A stretch of DNA of 64,000 nucleotides from Pseudomonas libanensis (GTDB lineage: Bacteria; Pseudomonadota; Gammaproteobacteria; Pseudomonadales; Pseudomonadaceae): positions 1 through 64,000 of the forward strand of contig NZ_JYLH01000021.1 of assembly GCF_001439685.1 (NCBI RefSeq), read 5' to 3'. Made by a program: the position numbers and the translations under genes. The notes beneath the pieces are model-generated. The model was not told where the DNA came from, searched no databases, and worked only from the letters and a program-made list of their open reading frames with translations. Numbering within the stretch: the first letter of the stretch is position 1; every line of letters begins with the position of its first letter. Positions 18,207 through 27,918 of this stretch are shown here, in pieces.

Positions 18207-20185
18207 CAGGCCGCACCGCGCCAGCTGTTGATTCGTGCCAGGACCTTGGCCGGCACTTCAAAGCGGCGGCGGTTGAGGATCATGCCGTCGACTTTGCCGA
18301 ACGCGGTGGTCAGCAGCGACATGGCATTTTCGAGGGTCGGCACGGTGCTGGTGCGGGCTTCGATCACCAGCACGATCTGGTCGGCGCGGCGCAGCGTCAG
18401 GAAGGCCTGGGGGTTGGACGACAAGGCCGAGGCATCCAGCAACAGCACTTCACCCGGCGTGGGCGCGTTTGCCCCATCGACCGAGACGCGATGGCCACGC
18501 TCCTCCAACAGGCGCTTGAGCTGGCAGGCGATAAACGTCACGCCCTCGCCATGCCGCGCCGAGGTCAGGCCCAGGGCAAAGCCTTCACTGGCGATGCGCT
18601 CCAGGGGCAGCAGGCTGTACAGGCGATAGAGGCTGGCGGTGACGGCTGCCGGCGTTGCGTCTTGTACGTCGGGGATGCTGCTCCACAGCGGCACATGGAA
18701 CATCTCCTGCAACCGGGTGCCATCGTGGATGCGTTGATCCAGCAGGTACAGCACATAGATGGTCAAGAAGCCCACGGCCACGCCGGCGGGAATGGCGAAC
18801 AACAGAATCAGCAGGCTCTTGGGAAACACGCGTGACGGGTTCAGGGTGGCGTGTTCGATCAGGGCGATGTTGCTGATCTGGCTGTTGTCCAGTTCATGAT
18901 CGATTCGTGCCTGTTCAAGATTGTCCGAGTACAAGGCGTAGCTTTTTTCGGCGGCGCGCAGTTGTTGGCTCAGCTTGTTGAGTTCCGGCTCATCGGTCAT
19001 CGCCTTGTCACGCTGGTCGCGCAGCTCGGCGAGGGTCTTGTCGTAGTTCTCGATTTCGCCGGCCAGTTTGCGCTCTTGCAATTGGGCGTCGATCACTTGC
19101 TGCTTGATGTTGATCACCAGGCTGTTGGGCGCGGTGTTTTGCGAGCGTTCCAGGCGTGTGGCTTCCTGGGCGCTGAGGGCTTCCATGTCGCGGATATTCT
19201 GCTCGATCTGATTGACCTGCGGGGTGCCCGGCAGGTAGGTGCGCAACAGGCGTGCCCGCTCCACTTGCAACGCATTGAGCTGGCGCTTGAGGTCCAGTTG
19301 GGTGGGGTTGAGGCTGGTTTCGCGCATCGTCACCACGTCCGCCGGCTGGCTCTTGATCTGCTGGCTGGCGTTGGCCAGGAGGCTGCGGATCCCCGAGATC
19401 TGGTTTTGTGCGCTGACCTTGGCGTCGGTGACGCGGTCGATCTGGCTGGTGAGGTTCTTCAGGCGCGCATCGACACTGATCGAATCGATCTGCTTCAGAC
19501 GGCCTTGCAGTTGGTCCTTCAGGCTTTGGATATTTTCCGCCACCTTGGCGCGCTCGGTTTCATAGAAGGTATGCAGGCTCTTGCGCCCGAGGATCCGTGC
19601 ACGTTCCTCAAGGTAGGCATTGACCCATTCCTCGACGATTTTTTGCGCCACCGCCGGGTCGTCCCAGGTGAAGGAAATCTCGATCACCGAAGAGCCCGGC
19701 TCGTGACCGGCTTTGAAGTTCTTCTCCAGCGAGGTCGCCAGGCGTTCAATCGGGCTTTGTTTCTCGGCAAGGCCCACAAACTGCAGCACACTGCGCACGC
19801 CATTGATGACTTCGCCAACGCCTTTCTTGACGTAGAACTTAGTGACCTTCCAGAAGCCTTGCGGCGGTTCGGAGGTCATCGCCATATAGCGCTCGGCAAC
19901 GATATGCACGATGGGCCGGCCCGTGAGCATTTTTTCTTCGTCGACAATCGGGTCGTGCTGGGTGCTCGGGGCAATCAGCGTCTGGCGGTTGGCGGCTTCG
20001 ATCGGCAACGTGGTGTTGTCCCGCCCCGGCTTGACCAGCAAGCGCGCGTCGGACTCGTAGCGAGCCGGCAACAGGAAGGCACCCAGCACCGCGACGACGA
20101 TCGTGGTGATCACTGCCAGTTTGAATTCGCGGCGGTAGATGAAAAACAGCCGCAGCAGGTCGCGAAGAGAGCGGATTTCGATCAC
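18206..20185 (-). CDS. pslE: PslE: Wzc-like polysaccharide chain-length/export protein
   Basis: A 659-residue inner-membrane protein: Wzz domain with first membrane segment at about 20-40, long periplasmic coiled coil (about 180-420), second membrane segment near 445-465, and a cytoplasmic tyrosine-kinase-like domain. The nucleotide loop of that domain reads LTSARHGEGVTF, so the Walker A lysine is replaced by Glu and the domain is probably not a kinase. It works with PslD in export. A GTG start is used, with GGAG 7 nt upstream. Confidence 0.87.
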   Translation of the reverse strand: MIEIRSLRDLLRLFFIYRREFKLAVITTIVVAVLGAFLLPARYESDARLLVKPGRDNTTLPIEAANRQTLIAPSTQHDPIVDEEKMLTGRPIVHIVAERYMAMTSEPPQGFWKVTKFYVKKGVGEVINGVRSVLQFVGLAEKQSPIERLATSLEKNFKAGHEPGSSVIEISFTWDDPAVAQKIVEEWVNAYLEERARILGRKSLHTFYETERAKVAENIQSLKDQLQGRLKQIDSISVDARLKNLTSQIDRVTDAKVSAQNQISGIRSLLANASQQIKSQPADVVTMRETSLNPTQLDLKRQLNALQVERARLLRTYLPGTPQVNQIEQNIRDMEALSAQEATRLERSQNTAPNSLVINIKQQVIDAQLQERKLAGEIENYDKTLAELRDQRDKAMTDEPELNKLSQQLRAAEKSYALYSDNLEQARIDHELDNSQISNIALIEHATLNPSRVFPKSLLILLFAIPAGVAVGFLTIYVLYLLDQRIHDGTRLQEMFHVPLWSSIPDVQDATPAAVTASLYRLYSLLPLERIASEGFALGLTSARHGEGVTFIACQLKRLLEERGHRVSVDGANAPTPGEVLLLDASALSSNPQAFLTLRRADQIVLVIEARTSTVPTLENAMSLLTTAFGKVDGMILNRRRFEVPAKVLARINSWRGAA

Positions 20186-20253
20186 AGGATTACTCCATTG
20201 AAAATTGTTTAACGCTGAATGCGAAGATTGCAGTCAACTCAATCTGGTAACGA

Positions 20254-21084
20254 TCAAGGAGTTGTGCCTGAGGGAAAGACATTTATAGGGCCATTAGTCG
20301 TGTTCCCGCTGTTTTTTACGCCGCTATCATTGAGGTCATAATTCAAGCCAATCCCAATCCCCTTGTTGATCGGAAACAGCTTGGTGAAGTACATATCCAC
20401 GGCCTCCACCGTCGCGCCGATGCCCGACTGCGGCACAAAGATCAAGTCGCCGCGCTGCAACGCCACCCGCGGGTGATTGGCGTTGGTCAACATGCTTTCC
20501 AGGCTGATGAAATACGTCCTGTACTTGCCATCCGGGCCGGTGCGCAGCAAGGCCACGTTGGAGGCATCCGCCGAGGGCAATACACCACCGGAACTGAGCA
20601 GCGCCTGCTCGACGCTGACGTTGCCGGCCAAGTCGAAAAACGCCGGGTTGGACACCGCACCGCCGATAAACACCTTGTTGCTCGGTGCGCTGGCGATGTT
20701 CACCGTCACCGCCGGTTCGCGGTAGATGCGCTTGTACTTCTCGGTGATTTCCTTACCCAGGTCTTCGGGCGTGCGCAAGGCGGCCTTGACCCGGCCAATA
20801 TTGGGCACCGAGATCACGCCGTCGGGGCGCACCACGAACAGGGTCATGTCATCGGCCGCCGCCGGTTCCTGGGCGTCGCGCACGATCCGCAGCGAGTCGC
20901 CGCTCTGGATCAGCACCTGCGGCGGCGGCAGGTCGGCCAGGGTCAGCGCCGCTTGATGGCCGGCCTTGAGCGTATTGTCGTCAGGAAGCGGCACCCGCGC
21001 GGGGGTCGAACAACCCGCCAGCCAGATTGAGGCGCTCAAGAGGCTGAGCAGGGTAAGACGGGAACGTCGGTTGATAGTCTTCAT
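20254..21084 (-). CDS. pslD: PslD: outer-membrane polysaccharide export lipoprotein (Wza family)
   Basis: A 276-residue lipoprotein: signal peptide ending in the lipobox LAGC, then the poly-export (BON-like) domain with VLIQSGDSLRIV and the SLBB segment VFIGGAVSNPAFFDL. It would form the periplasmic/outer-membrane channel for Psl. Shorter than E. coli Wza but the usual PslD size. It lies 6 nt after pslC and 68 nt before pslE. Confidence 0.88.
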   Translation of the reverse strand: MKTINRRSRLTLLSLLSASIWLAGCSTPARVPLPDDNTLKAGHQAALTLADLPPPQVLIQSGDSLRIVRDAQEPAAADDMTLFVVRPDGVISVPNIGRVKAALRTPEDLGKEITEKYKRIYREPAVTVNIASAPSNKVFIGGAVSNPAFFDLAGNVSVEQALLSSGGVLPSADASNVALLRTGPDGKYRTYFISLESMLTNANHPRVALQRGDLIFVPQSGIGATVEAVDMYFTKLFPINKGIGIGLNYDLNDSGVKNSGNTTNGPINVFPSGTTP

Positions 21085-21090
21085 GACGGC

Positions 21091-22002
21091 TCAAGTCCAG
21101 TAGGTGGAAAACATGCCCAGGCGCCGTTTAAGCGAGTTGGGCAAGTAGCGTTCAAGGTGGCCGAGGCGATAACCCAGCAATTTAAAGGCACTGCGCACCA
21201 CCACTTCGGGGGCGCGGTGCAGCGCATTGGCCTCGCGCAATGCGCGTAATTCGGCCAGTACATAACGTTTGCCTTCACCGCCGGCGTCGCCAAACGCCTG
21301 GCGAATCCACGGTTCGCGGCCGTAGAACACGCCGATATCGAAGTAGCGGCGAAACTCTTCCAGCAAGCGGTAATCGTGGGAGTGATACACCTGCGCGCTG
21401 GCGGCGTAGCGCACCTGGTAGCCGGCCAGCAACATGCGTGCGGCGACGTAGGCGTCTTCGCTGCCGATCACATCCTGGGGGAAGCCGCCCACCGCCTGCA
21501 GGGCGCTGCGCCGGTACACCGAAAACGAGTCGGAGCTGAAGCAGGTCTTGATCCCCAGGTGCGGTGCATCGGCCAGGCTTTTGCTGCGGCTGGCCGCTGG
21601 GTAATTGAAGTGCCGCGACTGGGCTCCCAGCACACCGGCACCGGGGTGCGGCAGTTGGCGGCCGTAGGCCACGCCATTGAGCGGGTCCAGTTGCAGCTCG
21701 CTGATCAGGTTGGCGAAGGTCTCGGCGGTGGCGGGGATTGCGTCCTGGGTCATGACGATCAGCACGTCGCCACCCACCTGCTCGCTGGCCCAGCGCCGGG
21801 TACCGCCGTGGTTGAAATCACGCGCATCGATCACTTCCACGCGCGCGCCGAACTCGCGCAAGCGCGCCACGGTGTCATCGCTCGAGGCGCTGTCGACCAC
21901 CAGCATCTCGTCCGGTTGCAAGGTCTGCATGCGCAGGGCAGGCAGCAAGCGGTCCAGATGGCTGGCCGCATTGCGGGTAGGGATGATCAGGGAGGTACGC
22001 AT
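21091..22002 (-). CDS. pslC: PslC: glycosyltransferase family 2
   Basis: A 303-residue GT-A transferase with the family 2 start (SLIIPTRNAASHLDRLLPAL) and the nucleotide-binding MLVVDSASSDDTV segment. The DxD-equivalent region is MTQDAIPATAE. Predicted soluble or peripheral and acting early in Psl repeat assembly. Same length as I recall for P. aeruginosa PslC. Its ATG shares one base with the pslB stop. Confidence 0.85.
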   Translation of the reverse strand: MRTSLIIPTRNAASHLDRLLPALRMQTLQPDEMLVVDSASSDDTVARLREFGARVEVIDARDFNHGGTRRWASEQVGGDVLIVMTQDAIPATAETFANLISELQLDPLNGVAYGRQLPHPGAGVLGAQSRHFNYPAASRSKSLADAPHLGIKTCFSSDSFSVYRRSALQAVGGFPQDVIGSEDAYVAARMLLAGYQVRYAASAQVYHSHDYRLLEEFRRYFDIGVFYGREPWIRQAFGDAGGEGKRYVLAELRALREANALHRAPEVVVRSAFKLLGYRLGHLERYLPNSLKRRLGMFSTYWT

Positions 22003-23462
22003 CAGGGTTTCACTTCAACCGGCGCACGGCCGTAGATGTCGTCATAGCGCACGATGTCGTCTTCACCCAGGTACTCACCACTCTGTACCTCGATCATCAC
22101 CAGGTCGATGATGCCGGGGTTGGTCAGGCGGTGTTTGTGCCCGGCAGGAATGTAGGTGGACTCGTTCATGTTGAGCAGGATCTCCCGCTCGCCATTGGTG
22201 ATCATCGCCGCGCCGCTGACCACCACCCAATGCTCGCTGCGGTGGTGGTGCATTTGCAGGGACAGCGAGCCTTTGGGCTTGACCACGATGCGCTTGATCT
22301 TGAACCGCGTGCTTTCTTCCAGCACCGTGTAGGTGCCCCAGGGGCGGGTGACGGTGCGATGCAGGCTGAACGCCGGGTGATTCTGGCGCTTGAGCTCGGC
22401 GACGATATACCGCACGTCCTGGCTGCGGTGGGCGTCGGCGATCAGCAGTGCGTCCGGGGTGTCGACGATGATCAGGTCGCGCACGCCCACTGCACCGAGT
22501 ACGCGCTTGGGCGAATCGATATAGCAGTTATGCACATCGTGCAGGATCGCCTCGCCATTGATCTGATTGCCATTGTCGTCACTGGGCGTGAGTTCGCGCA
22601 GGGCTTCCCAGGAGCCGATATCGCTCCAGCCAATGTTGCAGGGCACTACCGCGACCTGTGCGGATTTTTCCATCAGGGCCACGTCGATGGAGATATCCGG
22701 TGCGCTGCCGAACCCTTCCGGGCTCAGTTCGCGCTGGCGACTGCTGCTGTTTTGCAGGCTCTGGCTGTGCTCCAGTGCGGCCTTGGCGGCGTCCAGGACC
22801 TGCGGTGCGTGGCGGGTCAATTCGTCCAGCACAGTGGCAGCCTTGAAGCAGAACATGCCGGCATTCCATAGGTGCTTGCCGCCGTCCAGGTAGCCTTGGG
22901 CGGTGGCCAGGTCGGGCTTTTCGACAAAGCGCTGAACCTGGAACCCAACGCCCAGCGGCGCCCCTTGTTCTATATAGCCAAAGCCGGTTTCCGCACGGTC
23001 AGGCTGGATGCCAAAGGTCACCAGATAACCGGCCTCGGCCAGTGCGCGGGCTTTTTCCACCGCTTGGGCAAAAGCGCTTTCATCGAGGATCAGGTGGTCG
23101 GCGGGCATCACCAGCAGTTGCGCGTCAGCACCGAAATGTTCCTGCACATGCAAGGCGGCCACGGCGATGGCGGCGGCGGTGTTACGGCCAAAGGGCTCCA
23201 GCAGCAGGTCGAGGGCCAGGCGCTGGGTGTTCACCGCGCGGTAGTCATCCAGGGTGCGAAACAGCAGGTCGCGGTTGGTCACCGTCAGGATGCTGTCGAC
23301 GCCCGGCAAGTGACTGGCCCGCAGGAAGGTCTTCTGCAACAGGCTCTGATCGTCACGCATGCGCATGAAGGGCTTGGGCATGTTCTGCCGCGAAACCGGC
23401 CACAGCCGCGTGCCCGAACCACCGGAGATGATGCACGGGATCAATCCGTTAAGAGGGTTCAT
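22002..23462 (-). CDS. pslB: PslB: bifunctional mannose-1-P guanylyltransferase / mannose-6-P isomerase
   Basis: A 486-residue enzyme supplying GDP-mannose. The N-terminal pyrophosphorylase domain has the signature GGSGTRLWPVSRQ at about 14-26 and FVEKPD near 170. The C-terminal cupin isomerase domain has KGSLSLQMHHHRSEHW (metal-binding His) near 415-430. The ATG at 23462 overlaps the pslA stop (TGATG); an in-frame ATG at 23537 lies inside pslA and was not chosen. Confidence 0.92.
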   Translation of the reverse strand: MNPLNGLIPCIISGGSGTRLWPVSRQNMPKPFMRMRDDQSLLQKTFLRASHLPGVDSILTVTNRDLLFRTLDDYRAVNTQRLALDLLLEPFGRNTAAAIAVAALHVQEHFGADAQLLVMPADHLILDESAFAQAVEKARALAEAGYLVTFGIQPDRAETGFGYIEQGAPLGVGFQVQRFVEKPDLATAQGYLDGGKHLWNAGMFCFKAATVLDELTRHAPQVLDAAKAALEHSQSLQNSSSRQRELSPEGFGSAPDISIDVALMEKSAQVAVVPCNIGWSDIGSWEALRELTPSDDNGNQINGEAILHDVHNCYIDSPKRVLGAVGVRDLIIVDTPDALLIADAHRSQDVRYIVAELKRQNHPAFSLHRTVTRPWGTYTVLEESTRFKIKRIVVKPKGSLSLQMHHHRSEHWVVVSGAAMITNGEREILLNMNESTYIPAGHKHRLTNPGIIDLVMIEVQSGEYLGEDDIVRYDDIYGRAPVEVKP

Positions 23463-24901
23463 CAATAGACTTCCTTGGTGGAAAGGACGGCCGGAACCGT
23501 CATGAAAACGATGTACAGATCCAGCCACACCGACCATTTGGCGATGTATTCCAGGTCGTATTCGACTCGCTTCTGGATTTTGAACAGAGTGTCGGTCTCG
23601 CCACGGTAGCCATTGATCTGTGCCCAGCCGGTGATGCCTGGCTTGACCCGGTGGCGTGAGCTGTATTCGCTGACCGCTTGTTCGAACGGAATCCCGGCGG
23701 CCTTGGTGGCCGTGGCGTGTGGGCGCGGGCCGACCATCGACATATTGCCCAGCAGCACGTTGAACAGCTGTGGCAGCTCATCGATGCTGGTCTTGCGAAT
23801 GATCCGGCCTACCCGGGTGATGCGCGGGTCCTGGCGTGTGGTCTGGTTTTCGGCGTTGAGGTCGGTCTGCTCGACGTACATCGAACGGAACTTGAACACG
23901 CGGATCAGGTTGTCGTTGTAGCCAAAGCGCTTCTGGCGAAACAGTACAGGGCCCTTGGAATCGAGTTTGATCGCGATAGCGGTCACCAGCATCAGCGGTG
24001 ACAGCAGCAGCAGGCCCACGCTGGCCAGCAGCAGGTCTTCGCAACGCTTGATAAAGGGCGACCAGCCGCGCAGTGGCAACTGCGACGTGTTGAACATCAG
24101 GATGCCGCCCACATCGGTGATGCGGTTATGGCCATAGCGCAAGGCGGCCATGTCCGGCACCAGCATGACGTTCACCGACATCTGCCGCAGGCGCTTGACC
24201 AAGCCATTGATGCGCTGTTCGGCGGCCCAGGGCAGGGTGATCATCACCTGGTTGACCTGTTCGGAGCGGATCAGCTTTTCCAGGTCGCGGGTATTGCCCA
24301 GCAAGGGCAGGCGGCTCAATTCCTTGGGAATGCGTTCGGTACGGTCATCGATAAAACCGATCAGTCCGGAACGGATATCACTGTTGCGCGACAGGTGTTC
24401 GGCCACGTGGACCGCGGTCTCGGTAAAGCCCAGGATCACCGTGCGCTGGAGAAACTTGCCGTTCTTCATCAAATGGCGGTACAGGCGCAGCATCAATATC
24501 CGCTCCACGCCGAACAGCACCAGGCTCATGGAAAACCACGCCACCAGGTTGCGCGGGCTCAACTGCGGGAACAGGAGCAGGATCTGGTACATGAACAGCA
24601 GGATGCAAAACGCCGAGACCCAGGCCACCAGCATCACGCGAAAACGCAGGCGATTGCTGAACAGATCCTCGGAGTACACCCCCAGGGCCTGGAACAGGAT
24701 GATGGTCAGCAGCGCAAAGAACACCAGCAAGCCGAGGTAGTGATTGCGCATGTGCTCGGCGACTGGGTCCGGGTAGAACAACAAGATGATCGCGGGCAAG
24801 ACTGAAGTCAGGCCGTGGATCAGTTTTACGAAAACAACGAAAAACTCAACGAAACCGGGACGAGTCAAAAACAGGCTATCGACCGACGATTTAGCACGCA
24901 T
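23462..24901 (-). CDS. pslA: PslA: undecaprenyl-phosphate glucose phosphotransferase
   Basis: A 479-residue initiating transferase for Psl. About four N-terminal membrane segments, then a CoA-binding-like Rossmann region (VILGFTETAVHVAEHL), a fifth membrane segment and the C-terminal catalytic domain with FKFRSMYV and DELPQLFNVLLGNMSMVGPR. First gene of a tightly packed operon that runs to pslK. The Shine-Dalgarno TGAGGATC contains GGA, a possible RsmA/CsrA contact, in line with Rsm control known for psl in P. aeruginosa. Confidence 0.93.
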   Translation of the reverse strand: MRAKSSVDSLFLTRPGFVEFFVVFVKLIHGLTSVLPAIILLFYPDPVAEHMRNHYLGLLVFFALLTIILFQALGVYSEDLFSNRLRFRVMLVAWVSAFCILLFMYQILLLFPQLSPRNLVAWFSMSLVLFGVERILMLRLYRHLMKNGKFLQRTVILGFTETAVHVAEHLSRNSDIRSGLIGFIDDRTERIPKELSRLPLLGNTRDLEKLIRSEQVNQVMITLPWAAEQRINGLVKRLRQMSVNVMLVPDMAALRYGHNRITDVGGILMFNTSQLPLRGWSPFIKRCEDLLLASVGLLLLSPLMLVTAIAIKLDSKGPVLFRQKRFGYNDNLIRVFKFRSMYVEQTDLNAENQTTRQDPRITRVGRIIRKTSIDELPQLFNVLLGNMSMVGPRPHATATKAAGIPFEQAVSEYSSRHRVKPGITGWAQINGYRGETDTLFKIQKRVEYDLEYIAKWSVWLDLYIVFMTVPAVLSTKEVY

Positions 24902-25286
24902 AAATCAGATCCTCAATACACCACCAGAACGTTCCTGTTCGTTTGCTCATCCATAAGGCAGGTGTGCTTTACAAGTGGTGCAAATCGAACGACTGCTGTC
25001 GCTGGGTAATACGTAATGCCTGTTCGTGCGCAGGGATTTACGAAGTGCTGGCTAAATACTGGCTCTCTTGAGGTCGCGTGTCAATCATTTGGCTTTTTAG
25101 GCCGGCGCCATCAATTGATCTCATAACATCGCTATGATATGACGGTTTGTTGACATTCTGATTCGAGGTGTCAGAAAAATCGAGAATCAATGATGGCTTT
25201 TTGGAGTGTAGGAACAAACGTAGGGATTTGCCTGTCAGCGGAAAAAGCTTTTGACGATGGCAGGAGGGGAAGCACAAGGCTTTTTA
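24902..25286 (-). promoter_or_regulatory. psl promoter and leader region (no gene)
   Basis: No convincing gene lies between pslA and the next receptor gene. On the minus strand a TTGACA sits at 25079-25084 with an AGTATTTA stretch about 18 nt downstream (25053-25060), a possible sigma-70 promoter that would give a leader of roughly 150 nt. GGA triplets occur in the Shine-Dalgarno (24910-24912) and at 24933-24935, as Rsm proteins require. The region is more AT-rich than the genes around it. A 79-codon frame at 25038-25277 has no family likeness and is ignored. Confidence 0.35.
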
Positions 25287-25312
25287 GTAGGAGCGAGCAA
25301 GCTCGCTCCTAC
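25287..25312. repeat. REP palindrome
   Basis: GTAGGAGCGAGC and GCTCGCTCCTAC form a perfect 12-bp stem with an AA loop. This is the common fluorescens-group REP unit; the same unit closes the window at 63923-63944. It lies 15 nt after the receptor stop and may protect or end that transcript. Confidence 0.85.
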
Positions 25313-25326
25313 AGGAGGGGCAGTGC

Positions 25327-27813
25327 CTAGAAGTTGCCTTTGAGGCTCAGCGTCAGGTTGCGCGGCTCTCCGTAGAGATTGCCCCAACCCGCTGTGCCTA
25401 CGGTCTGGTAGTAGTTTTTATCAAACAGGTTGTTGCCGTTGAGCGCCACGGTCCAGGTGTCGTCCACCTGATACGCCAGGCGCGCATTCCACAACGCATA
25501 CCCGGCTTGTTCAAGCTTGATGGTTTGCAGCCGGTAGTTGCTGCTTTGGGCGTTAACCCCTGCACCGACTGTCCATTTCGACAGCGCACCGTCCAACTGG
25601 TAGTCGCCCCACAACCTGAGCATATGCCGTGGCACGTAGGTGTTGGAGACCGCGCCTTCGGCTGTGCTGTCGATGTTCTTCAGGTTCTTGGTCTGCGTGT
25701 AGGTATAGCCGCCGAACACTTGCAGGCGTTCGAGCAACTCACCGCTCATCTCGGCTTCCACCCCTTGGGCGCGAACTTTGCCTGTGTCGGTGTAGCAGTA
25801 GCCGTCGGAGGAGCTGCCGCAACGGGTCTCGAAGTCGGTTTGGGCGGCATTCTTTTCGATTGCGCGGAACACTGCCAGGGAGCTGTTCAAGCGCCCGTCA
25901 AACCACTCACCCTTGATGCCAAGCTCATAGTTCTCGCCCATTTTTGGCTTGAGGGCCGAACCGCTGACCGTGGCGTAGGAGCTTTGTGGCTGGAAAATAT
26001 CGGCGTAGCTGGCGTACACCGAGAGATTGTCATTGAGGTCATAGATCAACGCGCCAAACGGCGTTACCACGCCGGTTTCCTTGGTGCGTGCGTCTTGATC
26101 GGCCCACTCGCCCCACGCCAGGTTCAGGGACTTGCGGCGGTTTTCGTACCAACTGACGCGACTGCCGAGGACCAGCATCAGGGGCTCGGCCAGGCGCAGG
26201 CGCAAGGTGGCGTAGGCGCCGTATTGCGTGGCGGTCTCGTTGACCGTGCCGCCTCGGTACATGTTGGGCCAGAACGTGTCGTCGGCAGGTTCCGGGAAGT
26301 GGTGATTGGGGTTGAAAACGCTTTGGCGCTGAGGCAGGTTGCGGATCGCGTAGACGTCGTCCTGGGTGCCGCGACTGCCGTTGGCGCCGAGGATCAATTC
26401 ATGTTGCAGGCCAAACGCCTCGAATTGGCCGTCGATATAGGCATCCAGGCCGTAATCTTTGTGATCGTAATCCAGCAGTGCGGCGTAGCTGGTGAGGGTG
26501 GGGGCCGGGTCGCCATAGTCCACGGTGCTTTCGCTGGCGGCGTATTTGATATCTTGCAGGTTGCGGCTATGCACGGCGCTGACTTTGAGCTTCCAGGCGT
26601 CATTGAAGTGATGGGTCACATCGGCGAACAGCGTGGTGCGCTGGCTTTGCCAGTCGTTCCAGGCCTGGCCCAGGCAGGTGGAGCGGCTCAGGCCGAGGCT
26701 TTTGCCGTCGCGGTAGCGCGGCAGGCCGCTCCAGCATGGCGTGGCGTCGACATCCTCATGGCTGGCACCGAAGCCCAGGGTGGTGTCGGGTGTGACATCC
26801 ATGTCCAGGGCTGCGTAAAACGCTTGGTCCTGGCGCTTGGCAAGGTCCATGTAGGAACCGCGATTCTGTTGGCTGACCGCCGCGCGGCCACGGACCGTGC
26901 CGCTGTCGTTCAACGGGCCGCCGGTGTCGAGCTCGGCGTGGTAATTATCCCAGGTGCCCGCCGACAGCCCGAGGCTGGTGGTGGGAGTAGCCTGGGGCCG
27001 CTTGCGCACGAAGTTCACCGCACCACTTGCGGTGCCGGCGCCCTTGAGCATGCCGGCGGCCCCCTTGAGCACTTCCACCCGGTCATAAATCGCCATGTTT
27101 GCGCTGAAACTGTCGGCCTGTATGTAATCCTTGCCGATGTCCAGCGGCACGCCATCGAACTGGTACTGGCCGAGCATCTTGAAGCCCCGGGAGTAGAAAT
27201 ACTTGCCGCCCATGGGCGATTCGTAGCTGGTAATGCCTGGCGTGCGCTCCAGCAATTGGTCGATGGTGGTGATGTTCTGGTCATCCATCAGCTTGCGGGT
27301 CATCACGCTCACCGATTGCGGGGTGCGTCGCAGGCTCTGTTCACCCTTGCCGATGGTCACCGCACCGGTGGTGTAGGAGCCGCTGCCTTCGGTGGTGGCC
27401 CCCAGGCGATCGCCAGTGATGGTGGTGGCGCCCAGGTTCAGCGCCGAACCGTCCTGCTGCTGAGGCAACAACAACCAAGCGTTCTGGCCCTGGCTTTGAG
27501 CCTGCAACCCCTGGCCCTGAAGCAACCGGCTCAGGGCCGATTGTGGGTCCAGGGTGCCGTTCAACCCCGGGCTGTTTTTGCCGGCCACACTGCCTGCGTC
27601 ATATGACAGGCTGATACCGGCCTGCCGCGCAAATTGATCAAGGGCGCCGGCCAGAGGGCCAGGGGCAATATTCCAGGCGCGGGCCGGGCGCTCGTTGCCG
27701 GGCTCTTGAGCACTTGCGGTATAGGGCAGGGCGCTGGCCGCCACGCTCGCGCCGAGGAGAAGGGCGTTGACGGCGTGCCTGAAAGGTGAACGTTTGGAGG
27801 GGAACGCTTGCAT
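25327..27813 (-). CDS. FpvA/FhuE-like TonB-dependent receptor with signalling domain
   Basis: An 828-residue outer-membrane ferric-siderophore receptor. Signal peptide to about residue 36 (ASALPYTASAQE), STN signalling domain at about 45-115 (AWNIAPGPLAGALDQFARQA), plug with SLRRTPQSVSVMTRKLM and YDRVEVLKGAAGMLKG, then barrel ending in SLKGNF. The wording of plug and barrel resembles FpvA and FhuE, so a pyoverdine-type or coprogen-type hydroxamate ligand is likely. The STN domain should contact the FecR-like protein encoded just upstream. A Fur-box-like palindrome lies 74-92 nt before the start, and a GGAAAG element closer in could be the target of the neighbouring sigma factor. Confidence 0.9.
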   Translation of the reverse strand: MQAFPSKRSPFRHAVNALLLGASVAASALPYTASAQEPGNERPARAWNIAPGPLAGALDQFARQAGISLSYDAGSVAGKNSPGLNGTLDPQSALSRLLQGQGLQAQSQGQNAWLLLPQQQDGSALNLGATTITGDRLGATTEGSGSYTTGAVTIGKGEQSLRRTPQSVSVMTRKLMDDQNITTIDQLLERTPGITSYESPMGGKYFYSRGFKMLGQYQFDGVPLDIGKDYIQADSFSANMAIYDRVEVLKGAAGMLKGAGTASGAVNFVRKRPQATPTTSLGLSAGTWDNYHAELDTGGPLNDSGTVRGRAAVSQQNRGSYMDLAKRQDQAFYAALDMDVTPDTTLGFGASHEDVDATPCWSGLPRYRDGKSLGLSRSTCLGQAWNDWQSQRTTLFADVTHHFNDAWKLKVSAVHSRNLQDIKYAASESTVDYGDPAPTLTSYAALLDYDHKDYGLDAYIDGQFEAFGLQHELILGANGSRGTQDDVYAIRNLPQRQSVFNPNHHFPEPADDTFWPNMYRGGTVNETATQYGAYATLRLRLAEPLMLVLGSRVSWYENRRKSLNLAWGEWADQDARTKETGVVTPFGALIYDLNDNLSVYASYADIFQPQSSYATVSGSALKPKMGENYELGIKGEWFDGRLNSSLAVFRAIEKNAAQTDFETRCGSSSDGYCYTDTGKVRAQGVEAEMSGELLERLQVFGGYTYTQTKNLKNIDSTAEGAVSNTYVPRHMLRLWGDYQLDGALSKWTVGAGVNAQSSNYRLQTIKLEQAGYALWNARLAYQVDDTWTVALNGNNLFDKNYYQTVGTAGWGNLYGEPRNLTLSLKGNF

Positions 27814-27886
27814 GACCGCGGGATGCTCCTGAGGGAAGTGAATAAAACCGGCCTGTTGATCGGCCTTTCCTTACAGGTCGAGCGGC

Positions 27887-27905
27887 AATGAGAATTCACC
27901 TCATT
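27887..27905 (-). promoter_or_regulatory. Candidate Fur box before the FpvA-like receptor gene
   Basis: AATGAGAATTCACCTCATT is close to the symmetrical AATGAGAAT-N-ATTCTCATT form of Fur sites (15 of 18 compared positions). It lies in the short gap between the fecR-like gene and the receptor gene. Confidence 0.5.
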
Positions 27906-27918
27906 TATTTTCAGTCGG

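Noticed and set aside
25507..27606. A 699-codon open frame on the plus strand opposite the FpvA-like receptor gene
   Set aside because: It is the antisense shadow of a GC-rich gene. The receptor reading on the minus strand has signal peptide, STN, plug and barrel motifs; the plus frame has none.
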